A stretch of 40,395 nucleotides of DNA from Treponema sp. (GCA_031266075.1 JAISBS010000047.1:1-40395), one strand, 5' to 3'; numbered from the stretch's first letter, positions 15,493 through 24,386 are shown. The notes: generated by a model from the letters alone, not told the origin. A program made the numbers and translations.

Positions 15493-16359
15493 CTATACGG
15501 CAATGTCGAATTTGATCGCCGGATGGGGATCGTAGTCTTCGATGACCGAGTCGCCGTAACTCCAGTCAAAGACCGACCTGAAATTTCCGGTTTTAATACG
15601 CGGCAATTTTCGGGGCTCCCGGCCCATCTGTTCCCGGAGGGCTTCAACATGGTTTACGTAGACGTGGGTGTCCCCGAGAAAGCCGATGAGCTTCCCTTCA
15701 TCCAGCCCCGCTTCCTTGGCCAGCAGGTGGAGGAGGCAGCCGTAGCTGGCAATGTTGAAGGGGAGCCCCAGGGCCACGTCCACGGAGCGCTGGTTCCACA
15801 GGAGGTTGAGCCGGCGGTCTATCACCGTAAGCTGGAACGCATAGTGGCAGGGAGGCAGGGCCATGAGGCCCAGATCCAGGGGGTTCCAGGCGGAGACGAT
15901 CATCCGGCGGCTGCCGGGATCTTTTTTCAGCGTCTCCACCGCCGCCTTTAACTGGTCCCGGCCCTGCCCTTCCGGGATCCGGTCCCAGCCGGCATAGGCC
16001 GCCCCGAAGCGCCGCCACTGCCAGCCGTAAACGGGCCCCAGATCCCGCTCCGCCATCATCCGGGCCCTGGCCGCCTCGTCATTGCCGTAGGGAACTTTTT
16101 CGGGGCTGCACCATTCATCCCAGATGTGGTTGTTTTTGCCCCGGAGCCATTCCTTGTCGGTGATCCCCCGGATAAAAAATTCCAGTTCCGAAGCCACGAG
16201 CCGGAAGGGGACTTTTTTGGTCGTCAGCAGGGGAAAGCCCGCAGCCATGTCATGTTCAAACATGGCTCCGGCCAGGGTCAGCGCGTCTATGCCGGTGCGG
16301 TTCTCCTTGCGGAACCCCGTATCCAGAACCTTCCGTACAATATCAAGATATGCGTTCAT
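15493..16359 (-). CDS. thyA: Thymidylate synthase
   Basis: The product has 288 residues when started at the ATG at 16359 (MNAYLDIVRKVLDTG), preceded by GGAGTG. The catalytic cysteine is in MALPPCHYAFQ; RRMIVSAWNP binds phosphate; NIASYGCLLHLLA and HVYVNHVEALREQ follow. It methylates dUMP to dTMP using methylene-tetrahydrofolate, producing dihydrofolate for FolA encoded immediately downstream. The frame stays open a further 79 codons upstream over the nuclease gene end, but those residues are low-complexity and not part of the family. Confidence 0.97.
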   Translation of the reverse strand: MNAYLDIVRKVLDTGFRKENRTGIDALTLAGAMFEHDMAAGFPLLTTKKVPFRLVASELEFFIRGITDKEWLRGKNNHIWDEWCSPEKVPYGNDEAARARMMAERDLGPVYGWQWRRFGAAYAGWDRIPEGQGRDQLKAAVETLKKDPGSRRMIVSAWNPLDLGLMALPPCHYAFQLTVIDRRLNLLWNQRSVDVALGLPFNIASYGCLLHLLAKEAGLDEGKLIGFLGDTHVYVNHVEALREQMGREPRKLPRIKTGNFRSVFDWSYGDSVIEDYDPHPAIKFDIAV

Positions 16360-16384
16360 AACACTCCGTAAAATGCCCGGTCGT

Positions 16385-17194
16385 TCATTCGCGCCGGAGC
16401 CCGTTCCCCCAGAGGCCCCGCTGTTCCCGGCGGGCGTCCTGTTCCCGGGATCGGAACTCGTCCATAAACTGAAAGGCAAAGCGGGTATAGGCGTGGCCGT
16501 AGCCTTCGCCGACCAGTTCCGCGTTAAAGCAGCCGCCGTCTGCGGTATAAATATAGGCCAGGAGCCGGCCATAGCGGTCCCGGAGATCCCAGTCAAAGGC
16601 CAGATGCACCGGCTGGTTCAGGAGCCGGGCTTTGGTAAAATCGCCGGCTTCTTTGCCAAAGGCTTCCACCGGGCGGCGGGGATGAACCGTCTCCGGCGTA
16701 TCCACCCCGATCAAACGGATCGTCTCCACCGCGCCCAGGCCCGCCGGAGGATTGGGTATCCGCACCCGGACGGTATCGCCGTCCACATGATCCACCACTT
16801 CGGCCCGCACCATCCGGGATACATCGGCGGCGGCGCTGTGCGCCAGGCCGGCGGCGTTCACCCGGTAGAGTTCCCCGCCGTTTTGGGCCGCCGCATCCGC
16901 CGCATCCGCCCCGGCAGCCCCGGAGCCGCTCCCGAAAAGCGCCGGGGGCTTGCAGACCGAGCAAGGGCTGTAGCCGGATTTTACCGCGTCCCCCAGCGTT
17001 ACGGCAATCTTTGAACGCTGTAACGAACGGCAGTTTTCCCGGTGGTATTTTGACCCCGAGTTCGTAACGTAGACCGCGGTTTCCCCCCCGGCCTCTGTCC
17101 CGGCGGTCTGGGACAACCGAAGTCCCGCAACGGGGATCAGGAGAAGCGGAATGAGCAACAGGGTGATTTTGTTTTTCCGGCCCGGTTTTATCAT
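16385..17194 (-). CDS. Secreted thermonuclease (SNase domain) with Cys-rich N-terminal module
   Basis: The product has 269 residues. A signal anchor (about 8-30, ITLLLIPLLLIPVAGL) precedes a small module YVTNSGSKYHRENCRSL ... SPCSVCKPP (about 40-85), with three cysteines and a histidine as in Ada-type zinc-binding domains, then an Ala/Gly linker. The SNase domain (about 125-260) keeps VDGDTVRVRI, IRLIGVDTPET (catalytic Arg and acidic residues) and DLRDRYGRLLAYIY (second Arg). Such proteins cut DNA or RNA outside the cytoplasm with calcium. The ATG at 17194 has GGAG upstream; a longer frame to 17251 is less likely. Confidence 0.85.
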   Translation of the reverse strand: MIKPGRKNKITLLLIPLLLIPVAGLRLSQTAGTEAGGETAVYVTNSGSKYHRENCRSLQRSKIAVTLGDAVKSGYSPCSVCKPPALFGSGSGAAGADAADAAAQNGGELYRVNAAGLAHSAAADVSRMVRAEVVDHVDGDTVRVRIPNPPAGLGAVETIRLIGVDTPETVHPRRPVEAFGKEAGDFTKARLLNQPVHLAFDWDLRDRYGRLLAYIYTADGGCFNAELVGEGYGHAYTRFAFQFMDEFRSREQDARREQRGLWGNGLRRE

Positions 17195-17231
17195 CTGCTT
17201 TGCTCCGATCCCAGTATACAACAAAGGGCCC

Positions 17232-18605
17232 ATGGCGCATACTGCCTGCATGGATTTTGCCGAACGGTTCCGCGCCGCTCTGCGGATTAAAACGGACTGG
17301 CCCGCCGGGGCTCTTCCCGGCGATGCCGGCGCGGAGGCGCCCCTGTTCCGGTTTCAGGAATTTTTGGCCGAACAGTACCCCCGGTTTCACCGAATTGCGG
17401 AGCGCTGGAGCCTCGGCCCCTACTCTCTGATCTACCGCTGGCCCGGATCGGGAGGTTCCGGCGGCGGCGAGGCTGAGGTCAATCCGGCGCTGGTTCTCGC
17501 CCATTACGATGTCGTACCCGTGGAAACGGAAAAGTGGACCGCCGATCCCTTCGGCGCGGAACTGAAGGATGGCTATATTTATGGCCGGGGCGCGCTGGAT
17601 ATGAAAAGCATCCTCATCAGCATTATGGAGGGGGCGGAAAACCTCTGCGCCGAAGGCTTTCGGCCCCGGCGGGACATCTGGTTCGCCTTTGGGGGGGACG
17701 AGGAGCGAACCGGGCTCCTGGGGGCCCGGAAAACCGCCCAATGGTTTGCCGAAAGGAGCCTTCACTTTTCCTGGATTCTTGACGAAGGCACGGCAATTCT
17801 GGAAAACCAGATAGCCGGGGTTGACCGGCCCCTGGCCCTGTTCGGCATTGAGGAAAAAGGCTTCCTCAGCCTGGATTTGACGGCGGTTCAGAAGCCGGGC
17901 CACGCGTCCCGGCCCCCGGCGGTGCAGGCCGTAGCGGTACTGGCCCGGGCCCTGCACCGGATTTCAAAAAAGCCCTTCCCCTTTCGGCTGGTTCCCACGG
18001 CGGAACAGTTCTTTACCCGCCTGTCCGGTTTTGCTTCAGGCCCCCAGGCTTTTTTCATGCGCCATGCCCGCGCCCTGGGGCCCCTCTTTTTTCGGGCCCT
18101 GGCCGTCCGGCCCGATACCGCCGCCCTGCTCCACACTACCGTGGCCATGACCCAGCTTGCCGGAAGCGCCGCGGATAACGTGATGCCCTCGGAAGCGCGG
18201 GCGGTGATCAATCTGCGGCTCCTCCAGCCCTGGACGGTAGAACAGGCGGCGCGGCGGATCAAAAAAATTATCCGCGATGACCGGGTAGCGGTAACGGTTC
18301 ACGATATGGGCACCAACCCGGTTCCGGCAAACCCGGAGCATACCCGGCAAAGCGGGCCGGGCTGGAAGGAAATGACCGCGGCCCTGGAAGCGGCCTGGCC
18401 CGGCGTCCCGCCGCTGGTGTTTATCATGGTGGCCACTACCGATTCCCGGCACTATCAGCGTCTGGCCGGCGGGATTTTCCGCTTCAACCCCCACCGCCTT
18501 GACCCCGACGAATTAAGCCGGATGCACGGCCACGACGAGCGGATTTCCCTGGACAATCTCCACCGGGGCCTGGAATTTTACACCAGCCTTTTCCGGCTCC
18601 TCTGA
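17232..18605 (+). CDS. M20-family metallopeptidase
   Basis: The product has 457 residues. LVLAHYDVVPVETEKW (first metal-binding His and catalytic Asp), GRGALDMKS (bridging Asp) and FAFGGDEERTGLLGA (catalytic Glu) are the M20 catalytic motifs; a dimerisation insert spans about 195-340 and the last metal ligand lies in RMHGHDERISLDNL. The sequence is closest in flavour to carboxypeptidase S/PM20D1-like enzymes; the substrate is unknown. No signal peptide is seen, so it is cytoplasmic. I chose the ATG at 17232, with AAAGGG very close upstream; TATACA at 17215 could give a leader of only a few bases. An ATG at 17250 is an alternative. Confidence 0.85.
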   Translation: MAHTACMDFAERFRAALRIKTDWPAGALPGDAGAEAPLFRFQEFLAEQYPRFHRIAERWSLGPYSLIYRWPGSGGSGGGEAEVNPALVLAHYDVVPVETEKWTADPFGAELKDGYIYGRGALDMKSILISIMEGAENLCAEGFRPRRDIWFAFGGDEERTGLLGARKTAQWFAERSLHFSWILDEGTAILENQIAGVDRPLALFGIEEKGFLSLDLTAVQKPGHASRPPAVQAVAVLARALHRISKKPFPFRLVPTAEQFFTRLSGFASGPQAFFMRHARALGPLFFRALAVRPDTAALLHTTVAMTQLAGSAADNVMPSEARAVINLRLLQPWTVEQAARRIKKIIRDDRVAVTVHDMGTNPVPANPEHTRQSGPGWKEMTAALEAAWPGVPPLVFIMVATTDSRHYQRLAGGIFRFNPHRLDPDELSRMHGHDERISLDNLHRGLEFYTSLFRLL

Positions 18606-18656
18606 ACGGGGGCGCCCGGAAAGCCCGTTGCTTTTCGGACAATCCCGCAGGCCCTG

Positions 18657-18685
18657 TTGATACTTTTTTCCCATCCTCCGATAAT
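18657..18685 (+). promoter_or_regulatory. Promoter of the ppx-ppk1 unit
   Basis: TTGATA (18657-18662), 17-nt spacer, GATAAT (18680-18685). The predicted start near 18692 precedes GGAG (18702-18705) and the ppx ATG at 18717. Confidence 0.55.
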
Positions 18686-18716
18686 TAGAGTCATCCATTA
18701 TGGAGTATATATTTTT

Positions 18717-20255
18717 ATGGAAAGCCGTCTTGTCGCCGTTTTGGAAATAGGCTCCACCGGAATCAGGCTTTTGGTGGCGGAAATATTGCCGCTGGCCGAA
18801 GGACTCTGGCGGGTGGTTGACCAGGCGGGAAAGCCCGTAGCCCTGGGGCAGGACGTATTTACCTCCGGGGAAATTTCCCGGGAATCCCTTTTGGAATGTA
18901 TTTCGGTGCTGCAGATTTACCGGGAGCTTCTGCGGGGCTGGAACATTCGGGATGAAGACGTTCATATCATCGCCACCAGCGCGCTCCGGGCGGCCCGGAA
19001 CCGGGATGTCTTTGCGGACCGGGTCCGGCATGAGACGGGGTTTGCGCTTTCCATCGTCGAAGGGGTTGAGGAAAACCGGCTCATGTACCTGGCCGTCCGT
19101 TTCGCCCTGAAGCAGGATTTTCCTGTTTTTTGGCGGGCTAACTCGATGATCATCGAAATTGGGGGCGGCTCTACGGAAATTATGCTGCTCCGCCGGGGAA
19201 CAATGGTGGCAGCCCACAGCCTCAAGCTGGGAACTATTCTCATCGATCAGCAGTCCCGGCTGGGCGCCGGTTCCGGCAGGTTCCATGAACGGTTTCTCAA
19301 CGAAAACATCCGGAACACCGCGGGTTTTTTGAGCGCCGAAATGGACCTGGCCCATGTGCGGACCTTTGTGGTGGCCGGTTCCGACGCCCGGCTGGCATCG
19401 TATCTGGCGGGGACGGAACTGAACGAAAATTGCCGGATCATCGAACGGAAATCCTTCATCAGTTTTGCGGAACAAATTAAAAACTACAGCGTCGAGGAAT
19501 GTGTGCGGAAGCTGCAAATTTCCTATTCCCATGCGGAAGGTCTGATCCTCAGCCTGATGGTGTACAAATTTTTTCTGGAGCAGACCCACGCCGCCCAGGT
19601 AGTGGTTCCCCTGGTTTCCATCCGGGAGGGCTGTCTCATCGATCTGACGATGGGAGTGGATTCGGAGCTTCAGGAAGAATTTTTTTCCCAGAGTATTGCC
19701 TCGGCGATGAACCTGGGCCGGCGGTATCATTTTGATGAAGCCCACGGACGCCATGTGGCGAATCTTTGCATCCTCCTCTTTGACGCCCTGGCGCGGGAAC
19801 ACGGCATGGATCGCCGGGATCGGATGATGCTGGAAGCTGCGGCGATCCTCCACGATATTGGTATGTATATCAAGGGTTCGGGCCATCACAAACACGGTCA
19901 GTACATTGTGGCCAATTCGGAGATCTTCGGCCTTCACCGGGAAGAACTGGACGTTATTGCCAATGTGATCCGGTACCACCGGGGCGGCCCTCCGTCCGAA
20001 GGCGACATTGAATACATCAGCCTTTCCCGCGAGGATCGGATCCGGGTACTCAAAATGGCGGCCATTCTCCGGGTGGCCGACGCTCTGGACCGGGGGCATA
20101 CCCAGGGGGTAAAGCAGATAAGCCTGGAACGGAAAGGGGAAACCCTGATGATCCATACCGAGGGAGTCCGTGACCTTACGCTGGAACTTATCGGCATTGA
20201 ACAAAAAGCCGATCTGTTTCAGGATGTATTTGGATATAAAATTGTCTTGACCTAG
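18717..20255 (+). CDS. ppx: Exopolyphosphatase / Ppx-GppA phosphatase with HD domain
   Basis: The product has 512 residues. The Ppx/GppA ASKHA part (about 1-305) has VAVLEIGSTGIRLLVAE, IIATSALRAARN, VEGVEENRLMY and IIEIGGGSTEIMLL. A C-terminal HD-type part (about 325-470) has HGRHVANLC, AAILHDIGMYIKGSGHHKHG and VIRYHRGG, the layout of long bacterial Ppx. It hydrolyses polyphosphate and/or pppGpp. GGAG lies 11 nt before the ATG at 18717; the frame is open to 18657 but upstream residues are not family-like. It directly precedes ppk1, giving a make-and-break pair for polyphosphate. Confidence 0.92.
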   Translation: MESRLVAVLEIGSTGIRLLVAEILPLAEGLWRVVDQAGKPVALGQDVFTSGEISRESLLECISVLQIYRELLRGWNIRDEDVHIIATSALRAARNRDVFADRVRHETGFALSIVEGVEENRLMYLAVRFALKQDFPVFWRANSMIIEIGGGSTEIMLLRRGTMVAAHSLKLGTILIDQQSRLGAGSGRFHERFLNENIRNTAGFLSAEMDLAHVRTFVVAGSDARLASYLAGTELNENCRIIERKSFISFAEQIKNYSVEECVRKLQISYSHAEGLILSLMVYKFFLEQTHAAQVVVPLVSIREGCLIDLTMGVDSELQEEFFSQSIASAMNLGRRYHFDEAHGRHVANLCILLFDALAREHGMDRRDRMMLEAAAILHDIGMYIKGSGHHKHGQYIVANSEIFGLHREELDVIANVIRYHRGGPPSEGDIEYISLSREDRIRVLKMAAILRVADALDRGHTQGVKQISLERKGETLMIHTEGVRDLTLELIGIEQKADLFQDVFGYKIVLT

Positions 20256-20292
20256 GAAGCTTTCCCGAAACTTCAGTTTGGGGAAAGCTTCC
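20255..20292. repeat. Hairpin repeat, TTCA-tip family (copy C), between ppx and ppk1
   Basis: GGAAGCTTTCCC-G-AAAC and GTTT-G-GGGAAAGCTTCC form a 16-bp stem with one G-G mismatch around a TTCA loop. The hairpin starts on the last base of the ppx stop codon and ends 20 nt before the ppk1 start. It lacks a U tract. Confidence 0.8.
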
Positions 20293-20312
20293 CGGAAAAG
20301 CGGAGCGGTGGC

Positions 20313-22487
20313 GTGACGGGCGGTAAATATTTTAACCGGGATCTTTCCTGGATCGATTTTAACCAGCGGGTGCTGGAAGAGGGGCTTCGGAAGGACATGG
20401 CCCCCCTGGAGCGATTTCGTTTTCTTTCCATTGTTTCTTCCAACCTTGATGAATTTTTTATGGTCCGGGTGGCGGCGATAAAGCGGGCTTTGCGAAGCGG
20501 CGGGAACAGCGCGGATCCTTCGGGCCTGAGTCCCGCAGAACAGCTCAGGGGCGTTTCTGAAAAAGTCCGTTCCATTATCAGCCGCCAGTATGTATGCCTG
20601 CTTGACGAAGTGCTTCCCGCCCTTGCCCGGGGGGGGCTGGAACTGCTGCGGCCCGGTTCCTACACGGCGGCCCAGTCGGATTATCTTGAATCTTTTTTTA
20701 TGACCCGGATATATCCGGTCCTCACCCCCCTGCGGATCACCGATGATGAACCGCTGCCGTCCATCGACAGTCTCAGCATAAACGCCGCTTTTCTGCTGAC
20801 CCCAGACAATTCATGCCGGGAAGCAGCTGCCGGAATCTCCGGCCCGCCGGGAGAAGGTTCAGACCGGGGGCTTATTGCCATGGTGCAGATACCTCATTCC
20901 CTGAACCGGATCATCAGGCTTCCCGAAGAACGGCCCGCCGGCGGGAACGCCGCGGGGGAGGGCCGGAATTTTTTCCCCTGGGCGCTGCTGGACGATCTGA
21001 TCCTTACCTGGGGATCCCGCTTTTTCCCCGGCCTGGCGGTGAAAGAAACCCTGCTTTTCAAGGTGAACCGGGATGCGGATTTTTCGGTGGACGAGAAGCG
21101 GGACGAGGACTTTATCGAGGCTATGGAAGAAGTGCTGGAAGGCCGGGAAAAATCCATGGCGGTCAGAATGGCCTGTTCGCCGGGGAGCCTCCGGCTTCGG
21201 AACGAACTGGCCCGGCGGCTTTCCCTGGAGGACGATGACCTGTACTGCACGGAGGGCCCCCTGAACCTGGGGAATCTGATTGACCTGGTGAATGTTCCGG
21301 GCTTTGACTATCTTCGGGAAAACCCCCGGCGGATCTATTCCAGTCCGGCTTTTGGCGCGGACGAGCCGATGTGGGACCGGATTAGCCGGGGGGATGTGCT
21401 GATCCATCTGCCCTACCAGTCCTTTGATCCGGTGATCCGTTTTTTTCAGGAAGCCGCCGGAGACCCTCAGGTTCTTTCCATCAAGGCGGCCCTTTACCGG
21501 ACCAGCGGAAATTCGCCGGTGATCCGGGCCCTGGAACAGGCCGCACTGAACGGCAAACACGTTACGGCCATGGTGGAACTCAAGGCCCGGTTTGACGAGG
21601 AACGGAATATTTCCTGGGCCAACCGGCTGGAAAAGGCCGGCGTGATCGTGATCTACGGCCTGGCCCGGCTCAAAATTCACGCCAAAATCGCCATGGTGAT
21701 CCGCCGGGAAAATGAGCGGATGAAGCGGTACGTCCACCTTTCCACCGGCAACTACAATGACAAGACCGCCCGGCTATATGAGGACTTCGGCCTTTTTACC
21801 TGCCGGGAAGATATTGCTTCCGATGGGGGAATTCTCTTTAACATGATCACCGGCTATTCGGTCATTCAGTCCATGCGGCGGCTGACCATTGCCCCCACGG
21901 GTCTCAAGGGCCGCATCCTGGAACTGATTGACCGGGAGGCGAACCGGGCAGGGCAGGGGAACCCCGGCAAGATCATGGTGAAGGTAAACGCCCTGACGGA
22001 CACGGAGGTTATCGACGCCCTGTACCGGGCTTCCCGGGCGGGGGTGAAGGTTCTTCTCTGCGTCCGGGGAATCTGTTCGCTGATTCCCGGTACGCCGGGA
22101 ATTTCGGAAAACATCCGGGTGATCAGCGTCATCGATCATTATCTGGAACATTCCCGGATTTATTATTTTGCCAACGGCGGGGCCGAGGAGATTTTTCTTT
22201 CCAGCGCCGACTGGATGCCCCGAAACCTGGAACGCCGGGTGGAACTCATGTTTCCGGTTTTGCAGGATGAAATCCGGGCGCAGTTGAAGGAAACCCTGGA
22301 GGCGTATTTTCGGGACAACTGCCAGGCCCGTGTTTTGGGGAACGGCGGAGACTGGACGCTTCTCCGGCCCGCCGTGGGAGAGGCCCCCTTCCGGGTGCAG
22401 GAGCATCTTCTGGCCCAAGCCGCGGCGGAACATCCCGAGGCGGCGCGGACTGAGTTCGTGGTACGCCGGAGCCCGCCGTCCCAATGA
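20313..22487 (+). CDS. ppk1: Polyphosphate kinase 1
   Basis: The product has 724 residues, the normal Ppk1 size. KYFNRDLSWIDFNQRVLEE opens the N domain; YQSFDPVIRFFQEAAGDPQVLSIKAALYRTS, GLARLKIHAKIAMV (the phosphorylated His in a PLD-like fold) and STGNYNDKTARLYEDFGLFT are signatures, and HYLEHSRIYYFANGG holds the second active-site His. It polymerises the gamma phosphate of ATP into polyphosphate. The start is GTG at 20313 with GGAG 7 nt upstream. It follows ppx by 57 nt, with a strong hairpin in the gap. Confidence 0.96.
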   Translation: MTGGKYFNRDLSWIDFNQRVLEEGLRKDMAPLERFRFLSIVSSNLDEFFMVRVAAIKRALRSGGNSADPSGLSPAEQLRGVSEKVRSIISRQYVCLLDEVLPALARGGLELLRPGSYTAAQSDYLESFFMTRIYPVLTPLRITDDEPLPSIDSLSINAAFLLTPDNSCREAAAGISGPPGEGSDRGLIAMVQIPHSLNRIIRLPEERPAGGNAAGEGRNFFPWALLDDLILTWGSRFFPGLAVKETLLFKVNRDADFSVDEKRDEDFIEAMEEVLEGREKSMAVRMACSPGSLRLRNELARRLSLEDDDLYCTEGPLNLGNLIDLVNVPGFDYLRENPRRIYSSPAFGADEPMWDRISRGDVLIHLPYQSFDPVIRFFQEAAGDPQVLSIKAALYRTSGNSPVIRALEQAALNGKHVTAMVELKARFDEERNISWANRLEKAGVIVIYGLARLKIHAKIAMVIRRENERMKRYVHLSTGNYNDKTARLYEDFGLFTCREDIASDGGILFNMITGYSVIQSMRRLTIAPTGLKGRILELIDREANRAGQGNPGKIMVKVNALTDTEVIDALYRASRAGVKVLLCVRGICSLIPGTPGISENIRVISVIDHYLEHSRIYYFANGGAEEIFLSSADWMPRNLERRVELMFPVLQDEIRAQLKETLEAYFRDNCQARVLGNGGDWTLLRPAVGEAPFRVQEHLLAQAAAEHPEAARTEFVVRRSPPSQ

Positions 22488-22495
22488 ACCTCCCC

Positions 22496-22684
22496 CGCCC
22501 TGAAGCTCCCCCGCGTGAGCGGGTTCCTGGGTATCTTGTAGGCGTTGCATCATTTTACGAGGTTCGTTCTATAAGGAAATTATTAACTGTGGGGGTCTAC
22601 TACCATTTTTGGTTGGCGTTGCCAAGTCTAACCGCCCTAAAGCTCCCCCGCCGAAAGGCGGGCTCTTGGGTATTAGACCCCCAC
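22496..22684 (+). repeat. Paired structured repeats, possibly an IS200/IS605-type end remnant
   Basis: Two related ~40-bp units lie at 22496-22537 and 22633-22675. Both read CGCCCT(G/A)AAGCTCCCCCGC, then a GNRA tetraloop (GTGA or GAAA), a compensating GCGGG arm and a (C/T)TGGGTAT tail. The second is enclosed by an 11-bp inverted repeat (22589-22599 GTGGGGGTCTA; 22674-22684 its complement) that also encloses GGTT-GGC-GTT-GCC-AACC. The GAAGCTCCC...GCGGG shape resembles the right end of TnpB-type elements, but no transposase frame is present. This fills the 270-bp gap before the glycerate kinase gene. Confidence 0.5.
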
Positions 22685-22756
22685 GGCGAATAAAGGGATC
22701 AACCGGACTTGAATATAAGCCGCCCTACGTACATTATTATGGGTGGAACATAGAAT

Positions 22757-23917
22757 ATGAACATTATTGCGGCTCCCGATTCATTCAAGGGAAACATGAG
22801 CGCCCCGCAGGTCTGCGCGGCTATCGAGGCGGGGATATTACGGGCCGATGCGTCGGCGCGGGTGTTTAAGATTCCCCTGGCCGACGGCGGCGAAGGCACC
22901 GCCCGGGCAATTACCGAGGCGGCGGGGGGACGGTTCGTCAAAGCCGCCGTTACCGGGCCCCTGGGCGGCACGGTGGAAGCGGAATTCGGCCTGATCGAGA
23001 ACGGGCGGGTGGCGGCGCTGGACATGGCCGGCGCGTCGGGCATCGAACTGATCAGCCGGGAGCGGTTGAACCCGCTAAAGGCCACCAGCCGGGGCACCGG
23101 GGAACTTATCGCCGCAGCCCTGGACGCGGGGGCCAGGGAACTGATCATCGGCATCGGGGGCAGCGCCACCAATGACGGCGGCCTCGGTATGATCAGCGCC
23201 CTGGGCTTCAGGGTATTGGACGCCGGCGGGGAACCGGTGGGGGAAGGCGGCGAAGCGCTGGCAAAAATAGCCGCCGTGGATATACGCGGCGCGGATCCGC
23301 GTTTGAAAACGGTTTCCATCAAGGCGGCCTGCGACGTAACCAATCCGCTTTTGGGGCCCCAGGGAGCTTCCGCCGTATTCGGCCCGCAAAAGGGCGCCAC
23401 GCCGGAAATGGTCGAGTTCCTTGACGCAGGGCTCGCCAGGCTGGGGCGGGCCTGGATTGCGGCGGGGCTTGCCAAAGACCTGGAACAGCCGGGGGACGGG
23501 GCCGCCGGGGGAATCGGCGCGGCCCTGCGGATCTGCCTCAACGCGGCGATGGAATCCGGGGCCATGCTGGTGATGCGCCATGCGGGTTTTTTCCGCCGCC
23601 TCCCGGAAGCCGACCTGGTCATCACCGGGGAGGGCATGACCGACGGGCAGACCGCGGGGGGCAAACTCTGTTCCGTGGTCGCCCGGGAATCCCGCAAGGC
23701 GGGAATTCCCGTGGCCCTTATTTCCGGGGCCCTGGGCGGGGATGCCCCGGCCCTGCTGGATACTTTTGATTACGCGGTCTCCACCGCCTGCGGCCAGATC
23801 GGCCTTGACGCCATGATGAAGGACAGCCGGCGGGATTTGGGTTTCGCTGCGGAAAACCTTGTCCGGGCGATCCTCTTGGGCAAAAAAATCCGGGGTGAAT
23901 ATGGAAAAACGGCCTGA
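22757..23917 (+). CDS. glxK: Glycerate kinase
   Basis: The product has 386 residues, matching the GlxK/GarK family (glycerate kinase type I). MNIIAAPDSFKGNMSAPQVC, KIPLADGGEGT, IIGIGGSATNDGGLGMISALG, ACDVTNPLLG and DLVITGEGMTDGQT are its signatures. It phosphorylates D-glycerate with ATP to 2-phosphoglycerate. GGTGGA about 9 nt upstream serves the ATG. It heads a tight run with the coiled-coil, GDPD and murJ genes, overlapping the next by 17 nt. The structured repeats just upstream may lie in its leader. Confidence 0.93.
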   Translation: MNIIAAPDSFKGNMSAPQVCAAIEAGILRADASARVFKIPLADGGEGTARAITEAAGGRFVKAAVTGPLGGTVEAEFGLIENGRVAALDMAGASGIELISRERLNPLKATSRGTGELIAAALDAGARELIIGIGGSATNDGGLGMISALGFRVLDAGGEPVGEGGEALAKIAAVDIRGADPRLKTVSIKAACDVTNPLLGPQGASAVFGPQKGATPEMVEFLDAGLARLGRAWIAAGLAKDLEQPGDGAAGGIGAALRICLNAAMESGAMLVMRHAGFFRRLPEADLVITGEGMTDGQTAGGKLCSVVARESRKAGIPVALISGALGGDAPALLDTFDYAVSTACGQIGLDAMMKDSRRDLGFAAENLVRAILLGKKIRGEYGKTA

Positions 23918-24386
23918 AGACCTGAGCGGCATGGACACCGCCGCCGCCCGGGAGTATATCTTTAACTTCCTCACTACCCTGAAGTTGACGGAACAAAAGA
24001 TCCGGGAACTGGATGGCGAACTGGCCACATGGCATTCCCGGATCAATGTGGCCCGGACGCAGGGGACAGGCGATCTGGCGGCGGCGGCGGAACAGGAGGC
24101 CGGGCGGATCGTGGAACGGCAGGCCCGGCTGGCCGAAGAAGCGGCGGAACTGGAGAACCAGATCGAAGCGATGCGGAAACAGATCCCCGCGCTGGCGGCC
24201 CGGGAACGGAGCGTCGATCCTGATATGCTTGAACAGGAGCTTCTCATGGCTGCGGGCTACCTTCCCGGCGATGAAAAAAAAGCCGAAACCGAACGCCGTT
24301 TCCGGGAGGCCGAAAAAAACAGCGCCGCCGGGGCCGCCCTTGAGGAACTCAAGGAAAAAATGGCAAACGGCAAGCGGGTGGATTAA
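23901..24386 (+). CDS. Conserved coiled-coil protein of unknown function
   Basis: The product has 161 residues, soluble and almost fully alpha-helical. A long coiled coil runs from about 28 to 110 (KLTEQKIRELDGELATW, EQEAGRIVERQARLAEEAAE) and the C-terminal part is charged. I recognise no family. The ATG at 23901 (GGGGTG just upstream) lies inside the end of the glycerate kinase gene; its TAA shares a base with the next ATG (TAATG). It may help a neighbour (GDPD or MurJ), but nothing in the sequence shows this. The track of the same frame starting at 23859 would add 14 unconvincing residues. Confidence 0.7.
   Translation: MEKRPEDLSGMDTAAAREYIFNFLTTLKLTEQKIRELDGELATWHSRINVARTQGTGDLAAAAEQEAGRIVERQARLAEEAAELENQIEAMRKQIPALAARERSVDPDMLEQELLMAAGYLPGDEKKAETERRFREAEKNSAAGAALEELKEKMANGKRVD

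Noticed and set aside
16360-16596. 79-residue N-terminal extension of ThyA
   Set aside because: It is antisense-like sequence over the end of the nuclease gene; the ATG at 16359 has a GGAG site and the usual ThyA N-terminus.
16593-17957. 454-codon minus-strand frame
   Set aside because: It is opposite the M20 peptidase and overlaps the nuclease gene; the residues are Gly/Pro/Arg-rich as expected for an antisense frame in GC-rich DNA.
18513-20204. 563-codon minus-strand frame opposite ppx
   Set aside because: The plus strand encodes a clear Ppx; the minus product has no recognisable domain.
22484-22693. 69-codon frame starting in the end of ppk1
   Set aside because: It runs through the two structured repeats; its PEAPPRERVP-like start only recalls the C-terminal coding end of TnpB elements and is not an intact gene.
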